A DNA stretch of 24,110 nucleotides, taken from IMG/VR virus record IMGVR_UViG_3300032223_002329, positions 1 through 24,110 of that record. The stretch is one strand, 5' to 3'. Source of the DNA: a virus. This document shows, piece after piece, positions 1-6,688 of the stretch (its first letter is position 1; each line of letters begins with the position of its first letter). The notes beneath the pieces are model-generated. The model worked only from the letters and a program-made list of their open reading frames with translations. It had not been told where the DNA came from and ran no database searches. The position numbers were made by a program, and so were the translations under genes.

Positions 1-825
1 ACAACCCAAACTATTTCGGGTGCAAAAACATTTTCAAATACAGTAAGTTTTACAAATGCATCAGTTACTTTTCCTTCTGGATTTGCTTTACCTGTAAATA
101 GAGGTGGTACAGGTAGTGCTACTGCTTCAGATGCTAGAACAGCTTTAGGTTTAGTCATTGGTACGGATGTTCAAGGTTACGATGGAGATTTGCAAGCTAT
201 TGGAGCATTGACTGGAACTACTGGACTTCTTAAAAAGACCGCTGCAAATACATGGTCTTTAGATACTACTGCATATGGAACAGGTACAGTTACTTCCGTT
301 GGAGTTTCTGTTCCTACATCGATTCTTTCTGTTTCTAATACACCAGTAACAACAACAGGAACTATTGCATTAGCATTAGCAACTCAAACTGCGAATTATG
401 TTTGGTCAGGCCCAACAACAGGTGCTGCATCAACGCCTACTTTTCGTGCATTAGTTGCTGCTGATATTCCAGCATTAAGTTATTTGTCTACATCTGGAGG
501 TACAGTATCTGGTAATGTGGTTGTTACTGGTACATTGGAAGTCCAAGGTACTACTACCACAATTAGCTCTAGTACATTAGTTGTGGCAGACAAGAACATT
601 GAACTTGGAAAAGTTGCTACACCAAGCGAAAGCACTTGCGACGGTGGTGGTATAACTTTGAAATCAGTTTCAGATCATACGATTATATATACTGCTGCAA
701 CAACTTCTTGGGATTTCTCCGACCATGTTAATTTAGCTACTGGAAAAGCATTTAAAATTAATGGAACTACTGTATTATCTGCAACAGTTCTTGATGGTGT
801 GATCGTTGACGGAGGAACTTTTTGA
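1..825 (+). CDS. Phage tail fibre protein, C-terminal part (5' end outside window)
   Basis: The reading frame is open from base 1, so the gene starts upstream of the window; 274 residues are visible. The visible start contains classic phage-fibre repeat motifs: 'QTISGAKTF' followed by 'NRGGTGSATASDARTALGL', the pattern of trimeric tail-fibre repeats. Further on are 'GTVTSVGVSVP' and 'PTFRALVAADIPALS', also common in fibre shafts. The composition is Thr/Ser/Gly/Val rich with almost no Cys, as expected of beta-structured trimeric fibres. The C-terminal part (about residues 180-274) carries a 'LEVQGTTTTISSSTLVVADKNIELG' type segment often found near fibre tips, described here only by pattern. 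The stop TGA overlaps the next start (TGATG). A virion host-contact role is inferred from family resemblance; the receptor is unknown. Confidence 0.85.
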   Translation, partial: TTQTISGAKTFSNTVSFTNASVTFPSGFALPVNRGGTGSATASDARTALGLVIGTDVQGYDGDLQAIGALTGTTGLLKKTAANTWSLDTTAYGTGTVTSVGVSVPTSILSVSNTPVTTTGTIALALATQTANYVWSGPTTGAASTPTFRALVAADIPALSYLSTSGGTVSGNVVVTGTLEVQGTTTTISSSTLVVADKNIELGKVATPSESTCDGGGITLKSVSDHTIIYTAATTSWDFSDHVNLATGKAFKINGTTVLSATVLDGVIVDGGTF

Positions 826-1943
826 TGTCAGTAACAGTAAAACCAAAACGATCTTACACAACTACTAATGTTCCTACATTAGCGAGTGGAGAACTAGGGA
901 TTAATGCTGCTGATGGTAAGATATGGATTGGAAACGCTGCTGGGAACACTAGTATTTTGGTTTCTTCTTTAGCTCATTCAGATCACACAGGAATTTTAAC
1001 TGTTGCAAATGGTGGTACGGGTTTAGGAACATTAACAGCAAACAATGTGATTCTTGGAAATGGAACTTCTACCCCAAGTTTTGTTGCACCTAGTACAAGC
1101 GGTAATGTTCTTACGAGCAATGGAACAACTTGGTCGAGTCAAGCATCAGTATCTGGAATGCCTACAGGTGCTATTATGCCTTTTGCAGCAATTTCCCCAC
1201 CAACAGGGTATTTGCTATGTGATGGATCTGCTGTATCTAGGTCTACATATGCAACTTTGTTTTCTACGATAACACCTAACAGGGGTTCAGCAACAATTAC
1301 TATTGCTTCACCAGCAGTAGTAACATTATCAGCACACGGATTTCAAACTGGTGATATTGTTTACTTTACTACAACAGGTGCATTGCCAACTGGATTGACA
1401 ATAAATACGCTTTATTATGTTATTTATGTAAATGCTACTACTTTTAGATTAGCAACATCAGCAGCAAATGCAGCAGTTCCAACACCAATTAATACATCTG
1501 GAACACAGTCTGGAACGCACACCTTGTTTCATTGCCCATATGGTTTAGGTGATGGAAGCACTACATTTAATGTGCCTAACTTATTACAAAGAATTCCAAT
1601 GATGGCAGGTTCAACAGGTGCTGGATTAACTGCAAGAGTAATAGGAACAACTTATGGAACCGAAACGCATACTCTTGCTGCTGCTAATATACCTACATTA
1701 ACTACGGGAAACATGAGTGCAAACTCAACTCATACGCATACATCAAATCTTCCGGCATTATGGGCAGAAACTGGTGCTAGTAGGGGTGGTATAAATGCGG
1801 GTACAAGTTTTCAAACTTATAACACTAATAGCGTAATGCAAAATGCAGACATACAGCATTCGCATACATACACAAATGCTTCACCTACAGCAATAAACCA
1901 TGTATCACCAACATTAACCATCAATTACATTATCAAGACTTAG
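825..1943 (+). CDS. Tail-collar domain fibre protein with an inserted FCCH-like domain
   Basis: This is a 372-residue tail protein. The ATG at 825 is chosen because GGAGGA (811-816) lies 8 bases upstream; it overlaps the previous stop. The N-terminus ('KPKRSYTTTNVPTLASGELGIN', residues 7-27, then 'ADGKIWIGN') is the usual start of tail-fibre proteins. 'NGGTG' repeats follow. Residues about 113-150 ('GAIMPFAAISPPTGYLLCDGSAVSRSTYATLF') plus 239-255 ('YGLGDGSTTFNVPNL') form a phage tail collar domain. Between them, residues about 155-233 are an inserted block ('HGFQTGDIVYFTTTGALPTGL', 'TFRLATSAANAA') that resembles the FCCH-like domain seen in phage proteins. The C-terminus has HTHT and HSHT motifs, possibly metal-binding, and ends 'LTINYIIKT' as in collar-domain proteins. 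It probably acts at the baseplate or fibre tip in host recognition. Confidence 0.85.
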   Translation: MSVTVKPKRSYTTTNVPTLASGELGINAADGKIWIGNAAGNTSILVSSLAHSDHTGILTVANGGTGLGTLTANNVILGNGTSTPSFVAPSTSGNVLTSNGTTWSSQASVSGMPTGAIMPFAAISPPTGYLLCDGSAVSRSTYATLFSTITPNRGSATITIASPAVVTLSAHGFQTGDIVYFTTTGALPTGLTINTLYYVIYVNATTFRLATSAANAAVPTPINTSGTQSGTHTLFHCPYGLGDGSTTFNVPNLLQRIPMMAGSTGAGLTARVIGTTYGTETHTLAAANIPTLTTGNMSANSTHTHTSNLPALWAETGASRGGINAGTSFQTYNTNSVMQNADIQHSHTYTNASPTAINHVSPTLTINYIIKT

Positions 1944-1953
1944 GAGAAAAAAA

Positions 1954-2154
1954 ATGGAAATTCAAATAAGTGAGCAAACTTCTACAGATGCAAATGGGGT
2001 TGTTTCTGTTATTGGTTATTATGTAACTTTTGTTAATCGAAATAAAAAACGATCTATAAATGAAAGTGATTTATTTATTACTGGAACAGATGTAGAAGCA
2101 AAAATAAGCCAATTAAAAAAATTATTGAAAACTTACTTTGATGCACAGGTATAA
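1954..2154 (+). CDS. Small hypothetical protein in the tail-fibre operon
   Basis: This encodes 66 residues. AGGAG (1942-1946) lies 7 bases before the ATG, and the gene starts 10 bases after the collar protein and ends 2 bases before the next gene, so it sits in the same operon. The N-terminal half alternates hydrophobic residues as expected for beta strands ('VVSVIGYYVTFVN'); the C-terminal half is a Lys-rich amphipathic helix ('AKISQLKKLLKTYFDAQ'). There is no signal peptide or membrane segment. I do not recognise a family. By position it could be a fibre-assembly helper or a small virion protein, but nothing in the sequence proves that. Confidence 0.7.
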   Translation: MEIQISEQTSTDANGVVSVIGYYVTFVNRNKKRSINESDLFITGTDVEAKISQLKKLLKTYFDAQV

Positions 2155-2156
2155 AA

Positions 2157-2846
2157 ATGCCAACAGATATTTTTGCAAATGTGACTGTTCAAGAAGAACC
2201 CTTTATGGTTTCCGTAAACAACCAAAGTGTTGTTGTTACGGCTTCAGACCCTGTTTCTAAAGTTACAACTATTGATGATACTCATGTTGCTGTATTCCGT
2301 TATGAAAGCACAACACCATCAACCAGTTCGTTTGGAATCACCGCACCTTCTATTTTTGATGTTGCGGGAAGCCCGATAGTTTCTAGCGGTGTTATTGACA
2401 TAACATTTAAAACTGTTGCAAAAAATACAGTTCTGTGCGGTAAAACTAATGCTACTGGAATCCCTTCTTTTCGCAATTTAGTTTCTAGTGATATCCCTGA
2501 CCTGTCTTCAATTTATCTTCCATCAGTTTCCCATGATGCTAGTTTAAAAGGTGATGGAACAGAAGCATCACCTTTGCAGATTGTTACTGGTGGAATTATT
2601 GGAAGCGTAAGCTCGGTGGCAATAGATTCTACTGATCTTATGGTTTACGATTCACCAATTACAGATTCTGGAACTATCACCTTGGCAATTGCAAATACTG
2701 GTGTTACTTCTGGAAAATATGGTTCTGTAACAGCAATTCCTGTTTTGACTGTAAGTTCTAAGGGGCAAATTACAAACGCTTCAACAGTTTCAATTCCAGA
2801 TTTTGCAACAAATATTTTTCATCCATTTTTATTCGGGGGAATGTAA
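2157..2846 (+). CDS. Phage tail fibre-like protein
   Basis: A 229-residue Ser/Thr/Val-rich protein. It shares with the first fibre gene the shaft motif 'PSFRNLVSSDIPDLSS' (about residues 100-116; compare 'PTFRALVAADIPALS') and the 'GSVSSVAIDSTDLMVYDSPITDSGTITLAI' type segment (about 150-180), followed by 'GSVTAIPVLTVSSKGQITNAS', a repeat common in phage fibres. No catalytic motif is visible. The N-terminus ('MPTDIFANVTVQEEPFMVSV') is not the usual collar-type start. The ATG follows the previous stop by 2 bases with only a weak AGG upstream, suggesting translational coupling. The product is probably a virion surface protein; its exact position in the particle is unknown. Confidence 0.75.
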   Translation: MPTDIFANVTVQEEPFMVSVNNQSVVVTASDPVSKVTTIDDTHVAVFRYESTTPSTSSFGITAPSIFDVAGSPIVSSGVIDITFKTVAKNTVLCGKTNATGIPSFRNLVSSDIPDLSSIYLPSVSHDASLKGDGTEASPLQIVTGGIIGSVSSVAIDSTDLMVYDSPITDSGTITLAIANTGVTSGKYGSVTAIPVLTVSSKGQITNASTVSIPDFATNIFHPFLFGGM

Positions 2847-3175
2847 TGGCACAAGTCCATAAGGTTTTAGGTCAGGTTATACCTACAGCAGCAACATTAA
2901 CTAATCTTTATACTGTTCCAGCAGCAACCAGTACTATTGTTTCCACTTTGGTTATTTGCAACCAAACTGCATCAGCAAAGACATTTCGGATAGCTGTAAA
3001 AAAGTTAGGTGTATCAATTTCCGATGAAATGTATATTGCTTATGATTCACCAATTGCAGCATCAGATTCAATTTTCCTTACAATAGGAATTACACTATCT
3101 GCAACAGATGTTATATCTGTTTATTCTGCTGATGGTTCTGTTGGATTTTCTTTATTTGGTGCGGAGATTTCATAA
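2846..3175 (+). CDS. Conserved phage tail-associated small protein (unknown function)
   Basis: Length is 109 residues. The start overlaps the previous stop (TAATG) and GGGGGA (2835-2840) lies 5 bases before it. The pattern '[31 protein letters not shown]' (around residues 21-51), then '[32 protein letters not shown]' and a 'FSLFGAEI' end, matches from memory a common family of small beta-sandwich proteins found beside phage tail-fibre genes. The role is undefined; a virion accessory or fibre cap is plausible. There are no membrane segments or catalytic motifs. The gene is in the middle of a rightward run of overlapping fibre genes, and its assignment as a real gene is firm. Confidence 0.8.
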   Translation: MAQVHKVLGQVIPTAATLTNLYTVPAATSTIVSTLVICNQTASAKTFRIAVKKLGVSISDEMYIAYDSPIAASDSIFLTIGITLSATDVISVYSADGSVGFSLFGAEIS

Positions 3176-3176
3176 C

Positions 3177-3812
3177 ATGACAGTAACTAATTTTACAAAC
3201 AGAGTGGTAAATATAAAAAATGTTGCACCTACACCTACCCCTAGTCCAAGTCCTACTCCTACACCTACTCCAACTCCTACACCTACACCTACACCTACAC
3301 CAACACCTACACCAACCCCTACACCAACCCCTACACCAACCCCTACACCAACACCTACGCCAACACCTACACCTACTCCAACACCTACTCCAACACCTAC
3401 ACCTACACCTACTCCTACTCCGACTCCAACACCAACACCTAGCCCTACTCCTACACCAAATTTAGTCAAAATTTCAGAGACTGGTAGTAGTCATACAGTT
3501 TCTGGTGATGGTTCGATGATGTCTCCATTAACAGGGTATGTTAATGATTCGTTGACAATAAATTATCAAGCTTCGGTTAGTGGAACACTTTATTATAATT
3601 TTAGTCTGTATGACATGATGTCTAGCGGTGCAATCGGTTATGTTACTATTAATGGAACTTACATAGAAGGTGTTTTGTATGCCAACGGCATGAATTTTAC
3701 TGGAACAATAGGAATTTCTTCTGGTGACTCTTTGTCTATACTTTTTAGCATGGGTTCTGGGTATCCTGGAATGACTTATCTTACAATAACTTCAATTTAT
3801 ATTTCTGTTTAA
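3177..3812 (+). CDS. Fibre-like protein with long Thr-Pro linker and C-terminal beta domain
   Basis: The ATG at 3177 follows the previous stop by 1 base, with GCGGAG at 3161-3166; it gives 211 residues. The architecture is unusual: a short N-terminal stub (about 16 residues), then 77 residues of almost perfect Thr-Pro dipeptides (3228-3458, a few Ser replacing Thr), then about 118 residues of a Gly/Ser/Thr/aromatic-rich beta domain. Such Pro-Thr tracts form stiff extended spacers. The C-terminal domain ('[11 protein letters not shown]', '[11 protein letters not shown]', '[23 protein letters not shown]') resembles the end of the 10238 gene product, which also follows a Pro/Thr linker. I infer a virion-anchored stalk displaying an adhesin-like head. 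No signal peptide is seen. The antisense Gly-Val frame here is a repeat artefact. Confidence 0.75.
   Translation: MTVTNFTNRVVNIKNVAPTPTPSPSPTPTPTPTPTPTPTPTPTPTPTPTPTPTPTPTPTPTPTPTPTPTPTPTPTPTPTPTPTPTPTPSPTPTPNLVKISETGSSHTVSGDGSMMSPLTGYVNDSLTINYQASVSGTLYYNFSLYDMMSSGAIGYVTINGTYIEGVLYANGMNFTGTIGISSGDSLSILFSMGSGYPGMTYLTITSIYISV
3228..3458 (+). repeat. Thr-Pro coding repeat, about 38 imperfect hexanucleotide units
   Basis: A 231-base tract made of alternating Thr (ACA/ACT/ACC/ACG) and Pro (CCT/CCA/CCC) codons. The unit is six bases, but synonymous codons are mixed, so no long perfect DNA repeat exists; 'ccaacccctaca' type blocks recur around 3310-3350. This mixing suggests selection on the protein linker, with past slippage or unequal recombination in steps of 6 or 12 bases that keep frame. 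Confidence 0.95.
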
Positions 3813-3847
3813 AAAGCCAAAAAACTGTTCCAATTTTGGGCCTTAAA

Positions 3848-3856
3848 TGATAAAAT
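3848..3856 (+). promoter_or_regulatory. Candidate extended -10 promoter for the holin-like/peptidase operon
   Basis: TGATAAAAT (TG-n-TAAAAT) lies 24 bases before the ATG at 3881, in the only gap (about 68 bases) between the fibre block and the next operon. The matching -35 position (3828-3833, TTCCAA) is poor, as is usual for extended -10 promoters. It resembles the boxes at 12110 and 22164. This is inferred from sequence alone. Confidence 0.4.
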
Positions 3857-3880
3857 GCTTATTTATTGGAGGCGATTCAA

Positions 3881-4150
3881 ATGATGTTCGCAGAAATAAA
3901 TATAATCGACATATTTGAGCGTTTCGGGGTTTCTTTAAGTTTTCTGATTTTTATGCTGTGGGCAACTTATAAAGGTTTTGGGTGGTTAGGAGGTAATATA
4001 TTATTGCCACTACATCAAAGACATATGTTGTTTATAGACAGGTTAGAAAACTCAATTGGCGAAGTAGCCAAGGCTCAAGCGGAAAGCTTGAGGATTTTAA
4101 CAGAGGTTTTGAATTACACTAGGACTTTAAAAAAGGAAGTGAAACAATGA
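3881..4150 (+). CDS. Single-TM small membrane protein, holin-like
   Basis: The ATG at 3881 is chosen because GGAGG (3868-3872) lies 8 bases upstream; a TTG further up overlaps the ribosome site itself. The 89-residue product has one hydrophobic span at about residues 15-37 ('SLSFLIFMLWATYKGFGWLG') followed by a long charged helix with heptad-like spacing ('RLENSIGEVAKAQAESLRILTEV') and a Lys-rich tail. This one-TM plus cytosolic coiled-coil layout resembles small phage holins of the BhlA/UviB type, but the same layout occurs in other membrane proteins and I see no decisive motif. It opens the operon leading to the cysteine peptidase. Its stop overlaps the next start (ATGA). Confidence 0.7.
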   Translation: MMFAEINIIDIFERFGVSLSFLIFMLWATYKGFGWLGGNILLPLHQRHMLFIDRLENSIGEVAKAQAESLRILTEVLNYTRTLKKEVKQ

Positions 4151-4464
4151 TTAATTTTCCGCAAGCTATGCCTACAGATGCCATGATGCTAGTTGTTGAC
4201 AAAGTGCGTGGCAAAAAAGATGTAGGTAATAAAGAATTTAGTAATGCACTTTGGAACATCGTTGGATACGCTGCTGATCAAGTTATTCCTGACGATAAGC
4301 AAATCTTTCAAGAATCTGAAGTTTCTCTTGAAGATTTTGCTGCAATTCTTGAACAAGCAATTCCACAGGGTGATTTCCACGGCAACCCAGTTACGATTGG
4401 AATTGTGCCTTGGGCAATCGTTCTTAAGACAGCATTAAAGCTACTGATCTCCGTTTTTTTATAA
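4147..4464 (+). CDS. Small hypothetical protein ending in a hydrophobic segment; may be frameshift-fused to the HNH
   Basis: Length is 105 residues, with the start overlapping the previous stop (ATGA). The N-terminal two thirds are mixed and acidic ('KVRGKKDVGNKEFSNALWNIVGYAADQVIP'), with no family I recognise. The last 20 residues are hydrophobic ('IGIVPWAIVLKTALKLLISVFL', about 84-105), possibly membrane-associated. The frame ends TTT TTA TAA in a run of seven T (4454-4460). Removing one T would carry the frame directly into the HNH domain that follows in the +1 frame and has no start codon of its own. It may therefore be the N-terminal half of a longer protein. Confidence 0.65.
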   Translation: MINFPQAMPTDAMMLVVDKVRGKKDVGNKEFSNALWNIVGYAADQVIPDDKQIFQESEVSLEDFAAILEQAIPQGDFHGNPVTIGIVPWAIVLKTALKLLISVFL

Positions 4465-4738
4465 TCGGGGATCACAATGGGCCAAGGTTAGAGCAGAACA
4501 TTTAGAAAAGAATCCTTATTGTGCTGCTTGCCTTGAAGATGATCCCGAATTGCTTCAAGTCCACCATCTGATACCATACTCGGTAGATCCTTCTAGAGAG
4601 ATGGAATCAGAAAATTTACTATCGTTATGCCGACCTTGTCATTTTCTTTTTGGTCACGCAAAAAAATGGGCCTCGGTTAATGTACATTGTTTGTCAGATT
4701 CTAGAATAATGGCAGAAAGAATAAGGAATAGACCATGA
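4448..4738 (+). CDS. HNH endonuclease without a usable start codon (+1 relative to the upstream gene)
   Basis: The frame opens after a TGA at 4445-4447 and ends at 4738. Translation reads 'NRGSQWAKVRAEHLEKNPYC', then 'AAC', then 'LLQVHHLIPYSVDP', 'NLLSLCRPCHFLFGH' and 'W'. This is a standard zinc-binding HNH nuclease: paired CxxC motifs (CAAC, CRPC), the HH of the beta hairpin, the N, and the final H. There is no ATG, GTG or TTG before the TTG at 4550, which would drop the first CxxC and the 'W..VR..HL' helix, so a start there would break the domain. Nor is there an in-frame ATT or ATC. The natural reading is a frameshift at the T7 run from the 4147 gene, or a one-base insertion or sequencing error. 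HNH enzymes often assist phage packaging, but this copy is far from the terminase. ATGA overlap with the next gene. Confidence 0.8.
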   Translation, partial: SPFFYNRGSQWAKVRAEHLEKNPYCAACLEDDPELLQVHHLIPYSVDPSREMESENLLSLCRPCHFLFGHAKKWASVNVHCLSDSRIMAERIRNRP

Positions 4739-5376
4739 TAAATCTTCTATTTTTAGTGTTTCTTCAAGTACCCACTATAGAGCTTCCTTTAAAAGTTTCT
4801 GGGCAACCAGGGGCGTTTATAAGCGTTCCCTCAAAGACTGAATCCAAGATTGTTAAATGGGTTTCAATTGATAAGGGTTTAAATATATTTCCTGTGGATC
4901 TGTTGAAGGATTCCAAAACTCTGGTAGTCACTTCGCAGATACAAGGTGTGTACAGATTGTTTGCTTATGTGGGTGATGGTTTTGGCCCTTCTGATCCAGC
5001 GTTTACATCTGTAGTAATTGGTGATGAACCCGCTCCCGCTCCCGCTCCACCTACTCCACCAGTAAATCCAGATGGAGATATTAAAGCAGCAGCAGCAAAA
5101 GAAGATAAAGACCAAGTAAAATGGTTGTCCATGTTTTACGATGAGCTTGCAAAAGAATGTCAGAAAAACGACTACGAATTTCTTACAGATGTTTTTAAAG
5201 CAGCAAAGGCAACCATCAATAAACAGTTCATGGAAAACGAACTTGCTAATCTCAGGGATGTAATTGGAAAAAGATTAAACCAAAAGCTTCCTAAAGACGG
5301 AACGCTTAAGCTTGATCAAAAACTCAGGGATCTTCTTACTAATGAATTTAACCAAATAGCAAAGGAGTTGAAGTAA
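4735..5376 (+). CDS. Exported beta-domain protein with Pro/Ala linker and helical C-terminus
   Basis: Length is 213 residues. The N-terminus ('MINLLFLVFLQVPTIELP') is a short hydrophobic stretch fitting a signal peptide or anchor. Residues about 18-95 form a beta-rich region ('VSGQPGAFISVPSKTESKIVKWVSIDKGLNIFP', 'TLVVTSQIQGVYRLFAYVGDG') resembling PKD/Ig-like domains seen in planctomycete and planctomycete-phage proteins; this is from memory, not proven. A 'PAPAPAPPTPPVNP' linker follows (about 98-112), then a highly charged, helical C-terminal half. The start overlaps the HNH stop (ATGA) and the stop overlaps the next start (TAATG), so it is translationally coupled to the peptidase gene. The function is unknown; an envelope role linked to the adjacent peptidase is an inference. 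Confidence 0.75.
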   Translation: MINLLFLVFLQVPTIELPLKVSGQPGAFISVPSKTESKIVKWVSIDKGLNIFPVDLLKDSKTLVVTSQIQGVYRLFAYVGDGFGPSDPAFTSVVIGDEPAPAPAPPTPPVNPDGDIKAAAAKEDKDQVKWLSMFYDELAKECQKNDYEFLTDVFKAAKATINKQFMENELANLRDVIGKRLNQKLPKDGTLKLDQKLRDLLTNEFNQIAKELK

Positions 5377-6371
5377 TGGAAGGAGCATTAAATTTCGGTG
5401 AAAGAAGAAAACCTAAAGCACCAGATTTACCAGTACAAGAAGAACCAATACTACCGAATAAATTTGGATGGTTTCCAATAAGTTTGCAACCTCAAGAATT
5501 GCAAGAAAAGTTTAATGCAAAGCTTGTTCCATTTCAAATTGCTGGCCCTCCCTTAGACCTGAAAGAATCGCTTCTTTATAAGGTTGTCAACAAAGCTGCT
5601 GGATATGAGTTTTTTCCGTGGAATCAAAAAACTGGGTCGTGTGTAGGTCATGGTGCTTTAGCTATGATGGCTACATTACAAGCAGTTGAAATCGTTACCC
5701 AAAAACAGACTTTTGAAGAATGGCGAGTTCCGTTCATTCTTTACAATTATGGACAGTCTAGAGTTAGGGGTGGGATGCATGGTACTGGAGAAGGTTCTTT
5801 TGGCAGTTCTATGGCTGAATCTTTGAATGAAGACGGATGCCCACCATTAGACGAAAGATGCCCACAACCCATTAAAGAACAGGATGGATCTTGGACTTTT
5901 GGAGCATCAGCAGAAACCGCTTGGTCAAATGGTGACAAGCCACCTGTTGATCTTTCTAATTCTGCCAATAAGTTCAAAGTTCAAAGCACCTCGAAGCTTA
6001 AAAATAGTGACGAGGTTAAACAGGCATTATCGCATGGATACCCTGTCACCATTGCCTCATCTTGGTGGGGATTTAGTGATGTTAAGATCAAGCCATCTGG
6101 AACCCCAGCTATTCAATTAGCATCAAGAAATCAAACATGGGGGCATCAAGAAGCTTGTTTAGGGTTTACTACGCACCCTGAATTTGGTCTAATATTCCTA
6201 ATCCAAAATTCATGGGGAAATGCTCATGGAACACCCCCAGGAAATTTTGGCGAGCCTAAAGGTTCGTACTGGATTAAAGCTAGCGATATGGATAGAATCT
6301 GTTTAGAGGAAGTGTTTTCTTTCTCGAATTTTGATGGATACCCTGCACGAACTATCGATTGGTCGATATAA
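5376..6371 (+). CDS. Papain-fold (C1 family) cysteine peptidase
   Basis: Length is 331 residues; AAAGGAG (5361-5367) lies 8 bases before the ATG. The catalytic set is visible: 'NQKTGSCVGHGA' with nucleophile Cys89 and a nearby Gln84 for the oxyanion hole, 'WGHQEACLGF' with His257, and 'IQNSWGNAHG' with Asn278. That is the C-H-N order and spacing of papain-like peptidases, and 'NSWG' is a strong signature. There is no signal peptide and no inhibitory propeptide that I recognise; the first 75 residues are Pro-rich. Such peptidases occur in some large phages. Possible jobs are virion protein maturation, digestion of a proteinaceous host envelope layer, or lysis. The company of a holin-like gene and a secreted protein makes an envelope role attractive but unproven. 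Confidence 0.88.
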   Translation: MEGALNFGERRKPKAPDLPVQEEPILPNKFGWFPISLQPQELQEKFNAKLVPFQIAGPPLDLKESLLYKVVNKAAGYEFFPWNQKTGSCVGHGALAMMATLQAVEIVTQKQTFEEWRVPFILYNYGQSRVRGGMHGTGEGSFGSSMAESLNEDGCPPLDERCPQPIKEQDGSWTFGASAETAWSNGDKPPVDLSNSANKFKVQSTSKLKNSDEVKQALSHGYPVTIASSWWGFSDVKIKPSGTPAIQLASRNQTWGHQEACLGFTTHPEFGLIFLIQNSWGNAHGTPPGNFGEPKGSYWIKASDMDRICLEEVFSFSNFDGYPARTIDWSI

Positions 6372-6408
6372 TGTGCTTGGTTACTTTTTTTCTTTAGGAG
6401 GAAGCAAT

Positions 6409-6618
6409 ATGTTTAGTTTAGTGTTAGCAGTTGGTATGGTGATCGATCTGCCTATTCGCAAGAGTTGTTCAAACGGACAATGTTCTGCACCCGCAGTACA
6501 AGTCGAAAAAAAGGTTGAAAAAACTATTAAAATTGAAACTGTGAAAACAGAATCACAAGTTTTCCGTGGAGGCAAACTTCGCTTTAGCCTTCGTGGATCA
6601 AGTTGCTGTGGTCGATAG
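6409..6618 (+). CDS. Small exported Cys-containing protein
   Basis: The ATG at 6409 is chosen over an earlier in-frame start because AGGAGG (6396-6401) lies 7 bases upstream. It encodes 69 residues: a short hydrophobic N-terminus ('MFSLVLAVGMVIDLP') that may be a signal peptide, then 'KSCSNGQCSAP', a Lys/Glu/Val-rich segment, and a basic Gly/Arg end with vicinal cysteines ('GSSCCGR'). Four cysteines in so short an exported protein suggest disulphides or metal binding. Small proteins with a 'CSNGQCSAP' motif and an Arg/Gly/Cys tail are, from memory, common in planctomycetes. It follows the peptidase by 37 bases and is followed by a strong terminator, so it is the last gene of that operon. Confidence 0.7.
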   Translation: MFSLVLAVGMVIDLPIRKSCSNGQCSAPAVQVEKKVEKTIKIETVKTESQVFRGGKLRFSLRGSSCCGR

Positions 6619-6631
6619 TTTTCGCTAAGAT
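6603..6631 (+). promoter_or_regulatory. Weak candidate promoter overlapping the terminator leader
   Basis: TTGCTG (6603-6608) and TAAGAT (6626-6631) are separated by 17 bases. The -10 region, GCTAAGATA, resembles GCTAGAATA at 12111 and 22165. A transcript starting about 6638 would begin just before the 6645-6677 hairpin and serve the gene at 6689. The matches to consensus are modest, so this is tentative. Confidence 0.25.
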
Positions 6632-6644
6632 ATATAGATAACCA

Positions 6645-6677
6645 CAGGACACAATTAAAACTGTGTCCTGTTTTTTT
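6645..6677 (+). terminator. Strong intrinsic (Rho-independent) terminator
   Basis: A perfect 9-base-pair stem, CAGGACACA (6645-6653) with TGTGTCCTG (6662-6670), encloses an 8-base loop and is followed at once by seven T (6671-6677). This is the textbook intrinsic terminator for rightward transcription. It closes the 3881-6618 operon. It ends only 11 bases before the ATG at 6689, whose AGAGG ribosome site starts within 2 bases of the T run. Confidence 0.92.
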
Positions 6678-6688
6678 AGAGGTAGCTA

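Noticed and set aside
3220-3465. Plus-strand Leu/His/Gln-rich ORF in the repeat, and the idea of a CRISPR array here
   Set aside because: It is an out-of-frame reading of the same codon repeat; there are no spacers and no constant direct repeat.
3170-3469. Minus-strand ORF of Gly-Val repeats
   Set aside because: It is the antisense of the Thr-Pro tract; the composition comes wholly from the repeat and there is no ribosome site or operon context.
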